A stretch of DNA of 34,707 nucleotides from Polyangiaceae bacterium (GCA_022842465.1 JALHPN010000083.1:1-34707); one strand, 5' to 3'. Counted from the first letter of the stretch, positions 10,352 through 18,897 are shown. Program-made: numbers and translations. The notes: generated by a model from the letters alone, not told the origin.

Positions 10352-12508
10352 TCACTTCGAAACGGTGTACGTGACGACGTAGTAGCCGCCTTCGACGCCC
10401 TGCGCCGTCTTGTAGCGGTCCCGGTACACGATCGGCGCGAAGCCGTAACCGTGGAGCTCGTGCTCGTCCTCCGGCGTCTTCACGTCGTTCCGGATCGGGG
10501 GGACCCAGCCGCCGAAGGTCGCGCTCTTGCCCACGCTCACCGTGTAGGCCTCCGCCGTGCCACGTCCGACGCTCCCCTCGGCGAAGACGGGCCCGACGTT
10601 GAGCGAGCCGTTGAGGAAGACGTCGGTCGACTCCGCCTCGGTCCGCGAGCTGCCTTCTCGGACCTCGAGGGTCCAGCCGACGCGCGAGACGTCGCTCGTA
10701 CGGTAGGTTCGGGGGGTCGTGAAGAGCATGTCCGCGGGCGGCACGGGAGAGCCGTCGAGCCTGGAGAGCGTCTTCGGGTACGAGTCGACGTCGCCGACGA
10801 TGTACGGCGCGCGGATCGTCGGGAGCGTCCCGACCTTCGCCGCCATCGCGTTGTACCGCTTCACGGACCAGAGCGTCGTCTGCCCGCCGACCGGGACGAA
10901 CACGCTCATCAGCCGACCGTCGATGGGGCCGCCGCCGAGGCGGCCCTTCGGGTCCTCGACCTTGTAGGTGTACGCGTGGAAGCACGCGCACGCGAGGACG
11001 GCGACGCCGTTGTCGGGCCCTTCGATCTCGGGCTTCGCCTCGACGAAGAAGGCGTCTCCGACGCTGATCGAGCGGCTGTTCGCGTTCGTGGTCGACCAGC
11101 CCCGATCGACCGTCGCCGAGATCGACGCCTTCGCGACCCCGGCGATGCCGGCGCTGAAGCCCACCGTCGCGTTCGCGCGGAGCGACACGGTGTTCGCGAT
11201 CTCGTCGGCCTTCGACTCGCCGGAGCCGAGCCAGATCACGCTGGTCCCGTAGCTCCACGTCCGCGAGTAGGGGGGATAGACGAAGACCGAGACGGGCACG
11301 ACTGGGCCCGGCACGAGGTCCGGGGCGTCCTTCGTCAGCACGCCGATGGGAGAGTCGCCGTCGACGTCGGCGGCCAGGAGCCGCGTCGGATTGCGCGACG
11401 CGGTGAGCTGCGTCTTGCCCCCCACAGCCGCGCCGGTCTCCGTCGCGCGGTACGTCTCGACCCCCGACTTCTCGAGGACCAGGATCTCGGGCTGGTCGTC
11501 GCCGTCGGCGTCGGCGACGAGCACGTCGACGGCGTCCTTCGCGATGTTCGTCGTCGAGACCGCCGTGAGCTTGGCGTCGCGGTTCGCGAAGAAGTGGAGC
11601 GCGTCCGCGGCGAAGTCGGCGTAGCCGCCCTCCTCGAGGGCTACGACGGTCGCGGCCGTGTTCCCGGCGAAGAGCCCGGCCGACAGGCGGACGAGCGCCT
11701 TGTCCGTCGTCGTGCGGATCTCCGCCGCCTGGTTCGTCGTCGCGGCATCCATGTTCACGACGACGAGCGTGGACTTTCCGCCCGCGTCGACGAGCGCGAC
11801 CGGCTCGGCGAAGCCGTCGCCGTCGACGTCCGCGACCACGAGGTCCTTGCCCAGAACCCCTGCGATGGAGCGTGTCTCGCAGGTCTTCGTGGTCGCCTTG
11901 CAGATCGACAGGGCGCCGTTCGCGGCGAGCGCGACGACCTCGTCGACACCGTCACCGTCGACGTCACCGGCCGCGACCGCGACCGGCACGAAGCCGACCT
12001 GGAGGTCCTCACGCGTCTGACCCGAGACGATCGCGATCCTCGGCGCGTTCTCGAGCGCGACCGCCACGGCCTCGGCACGCGAGCCGGTCAGGTTTCCGCC
12101 GGCGGCGTCCACGATGCGCGCGCCCTGGAAGGCGAAGCTCGCGCCTTCGCTGAACGCGAACGAGCCGTCCGTCGGCTCGTACCCGTCGATGGATCGCCGC
12201 GATGCGTCGTCGCTGACGACGAGGATCTCCCGGTCCGTCGCGAACGTCCGACGGCGTCCCATCGGCGCCGTCGACGCGTAGTCGGGCGCGACGCAGCGTT
12301 GCATCTGGCAGACGCCGTCGGTGCACTGCTCGCCCGCCGCGCACTCGGAGTCGGCGCGGCAGGTCGGGTCGCCGGTGGCGACCGAGCGGGCGCCGGGCGC
12401 CGATGAGCTCGGGTCGCCCGTGACCGGATCGAGAGCGGAGCAGCCCGTCGCCACGGCGACCGCGAGCGGGAAGACCAACGCGAACGAACGAAGGAGCGTG
12501 CGGCGCAC
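10352..12508 (-). CDS. Large lipoprotein with FG-GAP/VCBS-like repeats
   Basis: 718-aa predicted lipoprotein from a GTG start (12508), chosen because it directly precedes VRRTLLRSF and a hydrophobic signal ending in VATGC (Cys23). No in-frame ATG lies nearby and the ribosome-binding site is weak, so the start is uncertain. A six-Cys patch follows (CRADSECAAGEQC...CQMQRC, about residues 50-72). Residues about 90-400 hold repeats with Asp-rich calcium-loop-like motifs (DVDGDGVDEV, DVDGDGFAEP, DADGDDQPEI, DVDGDS), as in FG-GAP/VCBS beta-propellers. The C-terminal about 300 residues are a different, unrecognised beta-rich region. It is first in the likely surface operon 12508-7692. Confidence 0.8.
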   Translation of the reverse strand: MRRTLLRSFALVFPLAVAVATGCSALDPVTGDPSSSAPGARSVATGDPTCRADSECAAGEQCTDGVCQMQRCVAPDYASTAPMGRRRTFATDREILVVSDDASRRSIDGYEPTDGSFAFSEGASFAFQGARIVDAAGGNLTGSRAEAVAVALENAPRIAIVSGQTREDLQVGFVPVAVAAGDVDGDGVDEVVALAANGALSICKATTKTCETRSIAGVLGKDLVVADVDGDGFAEPVALVDAGGKSTLVVVNMDAATTNQAAEIRTTTDKALVRLSAGLFAGNTAATVVALEEGGYADFAADALHFFANRDAKLTAVSTTNIAKDAVDVLVADADGDDQPEILVLEKSGVETYRATETGAAVGGKTQLTASRNPTRLLAADVDGDSPIGVLTKDAPDLVPGPVVPVSVFVYPPYSRTWSYGTSVIWLGSGESKADEIANTVSLRANATVGFSAGIAGVAKASISATVDRGWSTTNANSRSISVGDAFFVEAKPEIEGPDNGVAVLACACFHAYTYKVEDPKGRLGGGPIDGRLMSVFVPVGGQTTLWSVKRYNAMAAKVGTLPTIRAPYIVGDVDSYPKTLSRLDGSPVPPADMLFTTPRTYRTSDVSRVGWTLEVREGSSRTEAESTDVFLNGSLNVGPVFAEGSVGRGTAEAYTVSVGKSATFGGWVPPIRNDVKTPEDEHELHGYGFAPIVYRDRYKTAQGVEGGYYVVTYTVSK

Positions 12509-12674
12509 GAGAAGGGCTGAAGCAAGCCGCGTGCGCGCACACTGTGTGACGCACGTGCAACGCGCGCCGTCATGAACCCCGAAAAATACCGTGGTCCCGA
12601 TGTGTTGGATCCCCCCGTCCGACCTCACCCCCGGGGCGGCCACGATCCACCGGTGAGGCTCCGACGTCGTCGGA
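12509..12674. promoter_or_regulatory. Intergenic region with clustered palindromes
   Basis: 166 nt between the sigma-factor stop and the FG-GAP-like lipoprotein start. It contains three adjacent palindromes: GTGCGCGCAC (12531-12540), CACACTGTGTG (12538-12548) and GCACGTGC (12551-12558). The lone A-run GAAAAATA lies at about 12590. The promoter of the downstream surface operon should be here. No sigma-70 or ECF hexamers can be assigned with confidence. Confidence 0.35.
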
Positions 12675-13478
12675 TCAGCCCGCGAGGGGCCCCGCCCACG
12701 CACGGACCGCGGCCTTCACCTTCGCCTGCACCTCGGGCGCGATCGGGCCGCTCTGCACGTGCTGGCAGGCGAGGAGCGCGCGCTTCAGCGCGTGACACGC
12801 GGCGCCGCACGCCGGGCACCCGAGGAGGTGCTCCTCCATCGCGGAGCAGTCGGACGCGCTGAGATCGCCTTCGAGCTTCTTCGACCAGAGGGCGACGACG
12901 TCCGGGCAGGTCGTCCTCGCCGGCAAGCGCGGCTCGAGGACGGGCCGGAGCTCGGCGCGCAGCGCCTCCCGAGCGCGGTGCAGGCGGCTCTTCAGGGCGT
13001 CGACCGAGATGCCGATCGCGGACGCGGCCTCGGGCGCCGTCAGGCCCTCGACGTCGCGCAGCAGGATGACCTCGCGGTGCTCGTCGGAGAGGCCGTCGAG
13101 CGCGGCGGAGAGCGCCGAGGCGAGCTCCTGATCCGCGACCTGCGCCTCGGGCGACGGTCCGGCAAAGACCGGCTCCTCGAGGCGATCGATGTCGGCCTTC
13201 GGCTTGTTGGCGAGGCCGCGGCGGCGCCGCGCGCAGGCGCTCCGCGTGAGCGCGAAGACCCAGCTCGAGAGCGACGAGCGCCCCTCGAACTCGCCGAGAT
13301 GCGCGGTGATCGCGACCAGCGTGTCCTGGAGGACGTCCTCCGCGTCGTGCACGTTCCGGCACATGCGCAGGCCGAAGCGATGAACGGCGGGCGCGACCGA
13401 CGCGAGCACGGCCTCGAGCGCGGCGCGATCGCCCGCTCGGGCACGGGCGATGAGGGGGGAGAGATCTTCGCCGGCCAT
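12675..13478 (-). CDS. ECF sigma factor with C-terminal zinc-finger (ZAS/CorE-like) tail
   Basis: 267-aa RNA polymerase sigma factor. Region 2 includes DAEDVLQDT (residues 45-53) and SSLSSWVFALTRSACARRRR (69-88). Region 4 includes LDGLSDEHREVILLRDVEGLTAPE and the helix-turn-helix GISVDALKSRLHRAR (about 127-170). A typical ECF would end near residue 180, but this one continues about 85 residues. The tail carries six cysteines (C191, C211, C221, C224, C228, C238) and an H217-x3-C221-x2-C224 motif, the signature of zinc-containing anti-sigma (zf-HC2) domains. CorE-type ECFs of Myxococcus carry a comparable Cys-rich metal-sensing tail. The tail therefore probably controls activity through metal or thiol chemistry. 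No separate anti-sigma gene is adjacent. The start overlaps the upstream stop (TGATG), which couples it to the persulfide dioxygenase gene. Confidence 0.93.
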   Translation of the reverse strand: MAGEDLSPLIARARAGDRAALEAVLASVAPAVHRFGLRMCRNVHDAEDVLQDTLVAITAHLGEFEGRSSLSSWVFALTRSACARRRRGLANKPKADIDRLEEPVFAGPSPEAQVADQELASALSAALDGLSDEHREVILLRDVEGLTAPEAASAIGISVDALKSRLHRAREALRAELRPVLEPRLPARTTCPDVVALWSKKLEGDLSASDCSAMEEHLLGCPACGAACHALKRALLACQHVQSGPIAPEVQAKVKAAVRAWAGPLAG

Positions 13479-14734
13479 CAGGGACGAATGGGAGCGCCCT
13501 TTCCGGTCGGCGACAAGCCCGGTGCGCGGCTCTCGTCACCGGAGGTCGGCAACTTCGCCGCGTTCCAGGCGAGCATCCCCCCTGCCATGTTCATCACGCG
13601 GCGGAAGCCCGCCGACGCGAGCGCGGCCGCCGCACGCCCCGAGCGTGCGCCCGACCGACAGACGAGGACGATCTCCTCGTCCTCGCGCCACCGCGCGGCC
13701 GCGGTGGGCACCGTGGCGAGAGGGACGAGCTCGGCGCCGCGGATGTGCCCGAGCTCGCCGTTCACCTCGTCCGGCTCGCGGACGTCGACGATGCGGGCGG
13801 TGCCCCCGACGGCGGCCACCTGCTCGGGCGTGACGTCGCGGACCCCGTCGGCGCTCGCCGCCGATCGCTCGTAGAGCCCCTTCAGGGGGACGACGAGGTA
13901 CCTGCGGCCGTCGGCGTGCGGAGCCGGCAGCTGGCCGGCGTCGATGTTGACCTGGACGCTCGGGTAGAGGAGGCGGGGAGCCGCGAGCGTCGCGTCGCGC
14001 TTCGTTCGCGCCGCGACGAACGCCTCACGAGAGGTGGCCGCCGAGAGCTGGACGTTCGCCGCCTTCGAAGCGCCGATCGTCGTCTCGTACCGGAGCGCGC
14101 GTCCGCCCGGCTCGTAGTCGTGCCCGACGAAGACGCGCGTCGCATCGGGGAGCGCGTAGAGCCGGTCGTGGACCGACGTGTAGAGCGCGTCGGCGCTGCC
14201 GCTCGGAAAATCGCACCGCCCCGTACCGTAGTCCTCGATGAAGAGGGCGTCGCCCGTGAAGACGGCGTCCCCGATGACGTAGGAGACGCACGCAGGCGTG
14301 TGGCCCGGCGTGGCGACCACCTCGATCCGGAGCGTGCCGGCGGCGATCTCCTCGCCGTCCTCGAACAGGCGGTCGAACTGGCTCCCGTCCACGGGGAACG
14401 ACGGCGGCAGGTCGAAGACGCCCTTGAAGACCTTCTGCACGTCGCGGATGCGCGCCCCGATCCCGATGTCGGCGCCGAAGCGGCGCCTGAGCACCTGGCT
14501 ACCGCTGAGGTGGTCGGCGTGCGCATGCGTCTCGAGGACGTACCGGACGCGGAGCTTCTCCTTCGTGAGGTAGCCCATGACCTCGTCGAGCGATCGCGTC
14601 GCGACGGACGAGGACAGCGGGTCGTAATCGAGGACGGGATCGATGACGACCGCGTCGCGGCTCTCCTCGTCGTGGACGACGTAGGTGAGCGTGAAGGTGG
14701 CGCGGTCGTAGAAGGGCTGGATCTTCGTCTTCAT
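13478..14734 (-). CDS. MBL-fold persulfide dioxygenase fused to rhodanese
   Basis: 418-aa two-domain sulfur enzyme. The N-terminal metallo-beta-lactamase fold has metal ligands in THAHADHLSGS (H70, H72, D74, H75), TPGHT (H145), FTGDALF (D161 region) and VGHDYEPGG (H205). This is the ETHE1/persulfide dioxygenase arrangement, which oxidises glutathione persulfide to sulfite with one iron. The C-terminal rhodanese domain (about 305-395) has DVREPDEV and an active-site CRSGARSG loop (C359), so it could pass sulfane sulfur between glutathione and thiosulfate. Fusions of this kind are known as PDO-rhodanese (PRF) proteins. The ATG at 14734 is preferred because MKTKIQPFYD is the family start; an in-frame GTG 18 nt upstream is also possible. 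Its stop overlaps the sigma-factor start. Confidence 0.93.
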   Translation of the reverse strand: MKTKIQPFYDRATFTLTYVVHDEESRDAVVIDPVLDYDPLSSSVATRSLDEVMGYLTKEKLRVRYVLETHAHADHLSGSQVLRRRFGADIGIGARIRDVQKVFKGVFDLPPSFPVDGSQFDRLFEDGEEIAAGTLRIEVVATPGHTPACVSYVIGDAVFTGDALFIEDYGTGRCDFPSGSADALYTSVHDRLYALPDATRVFVGHDYEPGGRALRYETTIGASKAANVQLSAATSREAFVAARTKRDATLAAPRLLYPSVQVNIDAGQLPAPHADGRRYLVVPLKGLYERSAASADGVRDVTPEQVAAVGGTARIVDVREPDEVNGELGHIRGAELVPLATVPTAAARWREDEEIVLVCRSGARSGRAAAALASAGFRRVMNMAGGMLAWNAAKLPTSGDESRAPGLSPTGKGAPIRP

Positions 14735-14807
14735 GGCCCCGGTGGGAGCCACCGGGACGCGCCAGGGGTTCGCGCGAGCCTCGCTTTTGTACCTCGACCT
14801 CGACCGC

Positions 14808-16484
14808 TCACGGTCCGAAAGCGCCGGCGTAGGCCTGCTCGAGGCTCGCCGGCAGATCGCGCGTCTTCGCGATCGTCCCGAAGACGCGGCCCGCCTCCCG
14901 CACAGTGCGGGCCTTCGTCCCGGGATCGACGGCGTAGAGGCCCATCTTCGCGTGCGCGCCCATGTTCCACTCGTAGTTGTCCATGAGCGACCACGCGAAG
15001 TAGCCGCGCACGTCGACGCCCGCGGCCATCGCGCGGCGCACCTGGCTCAGCGTCTCGACGACCCAGGCCGCGCCGCGATGCTCGTCGTCCTGCATCGTGC
15101 CGGTCTCGGTCACCCAGAGCGGCCTTCCGTACTTGCTCGCGCGCCGGAGCGCGGCGTAGAGCCCCTTCGGGCTCGCCTCGAACGGCGCGAGCAGGTCGAA
15201 CGTGAGGTACGGCGAGACGAGCGCGCTCGTCACCGTCCCGAGGAGGCCGCCAGGCCTCGCGGGGAAGCGGAAGTAGTAGTTCACGCCGATCCAGTCGCAG
15301 CGGTTCGCGAGCTCGGGACGGACGGGCGCGCCGCCGGGGCCGTAGCTCCAGCTCTCGTCGAGACGGCCCTGACAGGCGCCGTCCATGAACATGTCCTCGA
15401 AGAGCCAGCGCGCGTTGGCCGCCGCCTCGTACGCGGCGGGGTCCGTCCCGGTCTCGAGGATCTCGGCGTACGGGTAGACGATGCCGACGTCGGCGGCCGA
15501 GCCGTCCCCGTCCGCGTCGACGACGTCCGCCGCCTTCACCGCGTCGTAGATCCGCGCGTGCGCCTCGACCATCGCCGAGGCGGCCGTCTTCGCGCCCGAG
15601 ATGCTCATCCACGCCGACGTCCGGCCCGGCGGGTTCGAGCGCATCTCCGTCGCCGCGAGGTAGCCCGCCACGACCACGGCCGAGAAGGGCTCGTTCAGCG
15701 ACGCCCAGTGGTCGACCTCCGCGCCGTACTCCGCCGCGACGAAGGCGGCGTACTTCGCGATCTCCGAGACGATGCGGGCGCGGTTCGGATCCGCCCAGCC
15801 GCCCCTCCCTCGCGCGATGCAGCGGTCGAGATCCTGGTTGCAGAGATCGCCGTCGTGGATCCAGAGCGGGAGCGTGTAGTGGTTCACCGTCACGAAGGGC
15901 ACGAGCTTGCGCGCCCGCATCGCGGCGAAGAGCCTGTGGTAGTAGGCGACGCCCTCGGCGCTCGCGATCGCGCGGAGCGCCTCGCGTCCGGTGACGCCTT
16001 CGGTGGAGCGCGGGAAGATCCGACTCCACTCGATCGAGAGGCGGAACGCGCCGTTGCCGAGCTGCCCCTCTCCGCGACCGGCCGCGCGCTCGAGATCCGC
16101 TTCGTAGAGCTCGTAGAAGCCAGGCCCGGTGTTCGGCGGATCCTTCGACATGTGGAGGAGGGAGTTGTCGAGGATGCGCGGGCTCGTGATCCACTGGTAC
16201 CAGTCGCTGCTCCGGTCCTCGCACGAGGCTGCCGAGAGCGTCGGACAGCCCATGTCGACCTGGAAGCCGGCGACGGCGGTGCCGAAGAGGAAGCCTCTCG
16301 GGAACGTGCCGATGACGGCCTCCGGGGCGGCGCCGGGAGGAGGCGCCGCGGCCGATCCGGACGGCGGCGCGGGCGCGCTCCCCTGCCCGGCCGCCTCTGG
16401 CAAAGGTGCGTCACCGTTCCCGGTGCTGCAGGCGAGCGCGAGGGCGACGGCGGCGAGGGCGACGAGGCGCGAGGTCCGGAGCAT
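14808..16484 (-). CDS. Glycoside hydrolase family 1 (beta-glucosidase-like) lipoprotein
   Basis: 558-aa enzyme anchored by a lipoprotein signal (MLRTSRLVALAAVALALAC, lipobox Cys19) and a Pro/Ala/Gly linker to about residue 55. The rest is a GH1 TIM barrel. FPRGFLFGTAVAGFQVD opens it, FRLSIEWSRIFPR is at 147-159, and the acid/base Glu is in SLNEPFS (E265). The nucleophile lies in WVTETGT (E460), and the hallmark FAWSLMDNYEW is at 497-507. Both catalytic Glu are present, so activity on beta-linked glucosides or galactosides is expected, although the substrate is unknown. GH1 enzymes are usually cytoplasmic, so a membrane-anchored exported copy is uncommon. A short Asp-rich insert (DADGDGSAADVG, about 323-334) could bind calcium. 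The start was moved from an upstream ATG to the one at the signal peptide. Confidence 0.93.
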   Translation of the reverse strand: MLRTSRLVALAAVALALACSTGNGDAPLPEAAGQGSAPAPPSGSAAAPPPGAAPEAVIGTFPRGFLFGTAVAGFQVDMGCPTLSAASCEDRSSDWYQWITSPRILDNSLLHMSKDPPNTGPGFYELYEADLERAAGRGEGQLGNGAFRLSIEWSRIFPRSTEGVTGREALRAIASAEGVAYYHRLFAAMRARKLVPFVTVNHYTLPLWIHDGDLCNQDLDRCIARGRGGWADPNRARIVSEIAKYAAFVAAEYGAEVDHWASLNEPFSAVVVAGYLAATEMRSNPPGRTSAWMSISGAKTAASAMVEAHARIYDAVKAADVVDADGDGSAADVGIVYPYAEILETGTDPAAYEAAANARWLFEDMFMDGACQGRLDESWSYGPGGAPVRPELANRCDWIGVNYYFRFPARPGGLLGTVTSALVSPYLTFDLLAPFEASPKGLYAALRRASKYGRPLWVTETGTMQDDEHRGAAWVVETLSQVRRAMAAGVDVRGYFAWSLMDNYEWNMGAHAKMGLYAVDPGTKARTVREAGRVFGTIAKTRDLPASLEQAYAGAFGP

Positions 16485-16595
16485 CCGCGCCGAGCCGAGG
16501 CAGGATCGGTGCCCGGCGCTCGTCGCTTCTGCCTCCGCGACCTTGCCCGACATCGCCCGCCATGAGGTGGATCACGGGGCGTCCGCGCGCGGGGA

Positions 16596-17789
16596 TCAGC
16601 GCGTGTCGATCGCCATCAGGCGATCGCACTCCTTTCGCGCGACCTCGAAGCGGAACACGCTCGTCGCGAGGTTGCATCGGAACTCCTGGAGCGACCGCAC
16701 GTCCGGGTGTCGCGCATAGAGCGGCTTCGCCGTCTCCCACGCCTTCACGTGGTCGCGGGCGGCGAGGAGCTCTCGAGCCCGCGCGAAGCGCTCGCGGTCC
16801 TCGGCGGGCATCGAGCCCGTGTCGGTCGGCTCCGCGGGCGTAGCCTCTACCGGCGGCGTAGCGTCGGGCGGCGGCGCGGCCTGGGCCGTGCGCGAGACGA
16901 ACGCGTCGAGCTCCTTCACGAAGCGCGCGCGCTCGTCTTCGTAGATCGCGGCCGCCGGGAGGGCGCGGAGCGCACCTCCGATCTCGCGCGCCATCGTCCG
17001 CTGCTCCTCGGTCGTCTTCGCGTCCCGACGAGCGAGGCCGACGCGCATCACCGTCGTCGCGCCTTCGCCGAACGAGGTCATCTTCGGCCGGTACTGCGGG
17101 AACATGAGGCTCGACTCGCTTCGCTCGTGGATCGCCCCGAGCGAGTGGCCGATCTCGTGGAGGAAGACGGCCGCGGCGCGGTGCCGGCGATGCTCCTTCT
17201 GGAGTCGCCTCCGCTCCTCCTCGGAGAGGTCTCGGTAGAGCCGGTCGAGCTCGTCGTGCTTCTCCGCGCTCGAGGGCGCGCGGAGGACGAGGTGCCTCCC
17301 CGGTACGCCGCCCATCCCGAGGTCGTGGAAGGAGAGCGTCGCGCGCGGGAGCCCAGAGGCGAGGCCGACGACCCAGTCCACGTCGGGCCCCGCGTCCGCC
17401 TTCACGAGCGCGGCGAGCGCCGCGGCGAGGTCGGTCTCCCCGAGATCCCACGGCCGGGTGCCCTCGAGCTCGAAGCGCACGTGCAGCGTCGGCTCCGTGA
17501 CGTCGCTCGCGTCGTCGAGCAGATCGCGGAGCGTCTTGACGACGTCGACGATCTGAGACGCGTACGCGCGCGTCACGTACGCCCGCACGCGCATCGTCCG
17601 CGCCCGCGGCGGCGCCTCGCTGCTCGCGCCTTCCTTCGCCTCCGCGGCCTGACGCTCGCCGCGGAGCGTGGGCGCGTGCGACGCCGCGTGCTGCCGCTGC
17701 GTCTCCGCGCCCTGCCCCCATCGCGAGTCGTAGCACCCGGCGCTCACCGCCAGGAGCGCGGTGAGCGCGAACGACGAGCCCCTCCTCAT
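16596..17789 (-). CDS. Zinc metalloprotease (metzincin/matrixin-like) lipoprotein
   Basis: 397-aa predicted lipoprotein (signal MRRGSSFALTALLAVSAGC, lipobox Cys19). The zinc-binding motif HEIGHSLGAIH (residues 211-221) is the complete HExxHxxGxxH metzincin signature, and SSLMFPQY (M229) supplies the Met-turn. The N-terminal half resembles an archaeometzincin- or matrixin-like scaffold (VRAYVTRAYASQIVDVVKTLRDLL). The region after about residue 300 is a Pro/Ala linker plus a C-terminal helical piece that may be TPR-like (RFARARELLAARDHVKAWETAKPLYARHPDV). It should act on proteins outside the cytoplasm; the substrate is unknown. The gene starts 25 nt after the mdh stop on the same strand. Confidence 0.88.
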   Translation of the reverse strand: MRRGSSFALTALLAVSAGCYDSRWGQGAETQRQHAASHAPTLRGERQAAEAKEGASSEAPPRARTMRVRAYVTRAYASQIVDVVKTLRDLLDDASDVTEPTLHVRFELEGTRPWDLGETDLAAALAALVKADAGPDVDWVVGLASGLPRATLSFHDLGMGGVPGRHLVLRAPSSAEKHDELDRLYRDLSEEERRRLQKEHRRHRAAAVFLHEIGHSLGAIHERSESSLMFPQYRPKMTSFGEGATTVMRVGLARRDAKTTEEQRTMAREIGGALRALPAAAIYEDERARFVKELDAFVSRTAQAAPPPDATPPVEATPAEPTDTGSMPAEDRERFARARELLAARDHVKAWETAKPLYARHPDVRSLQEFRCNLATSVFRFEVARKECDRLMAIDTR

Positions 17790-17814
17790 CGAGCGTCCTC
17801 CGGGAGGCGAGCGC

Positions 17815-18753
17815 TCAGCTCTTCTTGACGACGTCGACGATGCCCTGGACGCTCTGGGCGCTCTTCGCGAGCATGCCCTTTTCCTCGTCCGTGAGCGGGA
17901 TGTCGATGATCTTCTCCACGCCGCCGCCGCCGATGATGACGGGGACGCCCATGAAGAGGTCCTTGTAGCCGTACTCGCCGTCGAGGTAGGCCGCGCAGGG
18001 GAGGAGGCGCTTCTGATCGAGGAGGTAGGCCTCGGCCATCGCGACCGCCGCCGTCGCCGGCGCGTAGTAGGCGCTCGTGCCCATGAGGCCCACGATCTCG
18101 CCGCCGCCCTTGCGGGTGCGCTCGACCATCGCGTGGAGCTTGTCCTTCGCGATCATCGTCGTGACGGGCACGCCGTTGATCGTCGTCATCGACAGCACGG
18201 GCACCATGTCGTCGCCGTGGCCTCCGAGGACCATCGCGCGCACGTCCTTCACGCTCACGTTCGCCTCGCGGGCGAGGAAGAGCTGGAAGCGCGCCGAGTC
18301 GAGCACGCCGGCCATGCCGACGATCCTCGACTTGTCGCAGCCCGTGACGCGCTTGTACTCGTAGACCATCGCGTCGAGCGGGTTCGAGATGACGATCACG
18401 AACGCGTCGGGGCAGTGCTTCTTCGCGTTGTTCGCGACGTCGCGGATGATCGGGAGGTTCGTCGCGACGAGGTCGTCACGCGACTGACCGGGCTTGCGCG
18501 GGATGCCGGCGGTGACGACGAGGACGTCGGCGCCCCTGAGGTCTTCCCAGTTCGACGAGCCCTTGATCCTCGCGTCGTAGCCGAGGATCGACCCGTTCTG
18601 CTCGAGGTCGAGCGCCTTGCCCTTCGCGAAGCTCTCCTTCGCGGGGATGTCGAAGAGGACGACGTCACCGAGCTCCTTGTTCGCGACCAGACGCGCGAGC
18701 TCGCCGCCGATGTTGCCTGCGCCGATGAGACCGATCTTCTTGCGAGTGGGCAT
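17815..18753 (-). CDS. mdh: Malate dehydrogenase (LDH-like type)
   Basis: 312-aa NAD-dependent malate dehydrogenase (TCA cycle: malate + NAD+ <-> oxaloacetate + NADH). The Rossmann motif GLIGAGNIGGELA is at residues 8-20. VTAGIPRKPGQSRDDL holds the mobile-loop arginines, NPLDAMVYEYKR follows, and GGHGDDMVP holds the catalytic histidine. The length and IPRKPGQSR loop match the LDH-like MDH group of deltaproteobacteria and related phyla. An AGGAAAGGA ribosome-binding sequence precedes the ATG. The first gene on the opposite strand starts at 18898, so 18754-18897 must hold the mdh promoter; no convincing hexamers are seen. Confidence 0.97.
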   Translation of the reverse strand: MPTRKKIGLIGAGNIGGELARLVANKELGDVVLFDIPAKESFAKGKALDLEQNGSILGYDARIKGSSNWEDLRGADVLVVTAGIPRKPGQSRDDLVATNLPIIRDVANNAKKHCPDAFVIVISNPLDAMVYEYKRVTGCDKSRIVGMAGVLDSARFQLFLAREANVSVKDVRAMVLGGHGDDMVPVLSMTTINGVPVTTMIAKDKLHAMVERTRKGGGEIVGLMGTSAYYAPATAAVAMAEAYLLDQKRLLPCAAYLDGEYGYKDLFMGVPVIIGGGGVEKIIDIPLTDEEKGMLAKSAQSVQGIVDVVKKS

Positions 18754-18897
18754 GGGGGAATCCTTTCCTCGTCGAGGAGCGCCGCCGTTCTAACACAGCG
18801 GAGGGAAACGGATAGCCACGACGGACGCGCGGAAATTGCGCGATTTCGGCGCGCCTGCGGCACGCGCGTTGCTCCCTTCCCGCGCCCGGGAGGCTCC

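Noticed and set aside
9170..12406. Very long (over 1,000 codons) plus-strand open frame
   Set aside because: Antisense to two lipoprotein genes with clear signals; composition is Arg/Asp/Val-rich and without motifs.
13745..14986. Plus-strand frame opposite the persulfide dioxygenase
   Set aside because: Antisense frame without motifs, explained by GC-rich codon structure.
14733..16565. Plus-strand open frame opposite the GH1 gene
   Set aside because: Antisense to an enzyme with intact catalytic motifs; no domain of its own.
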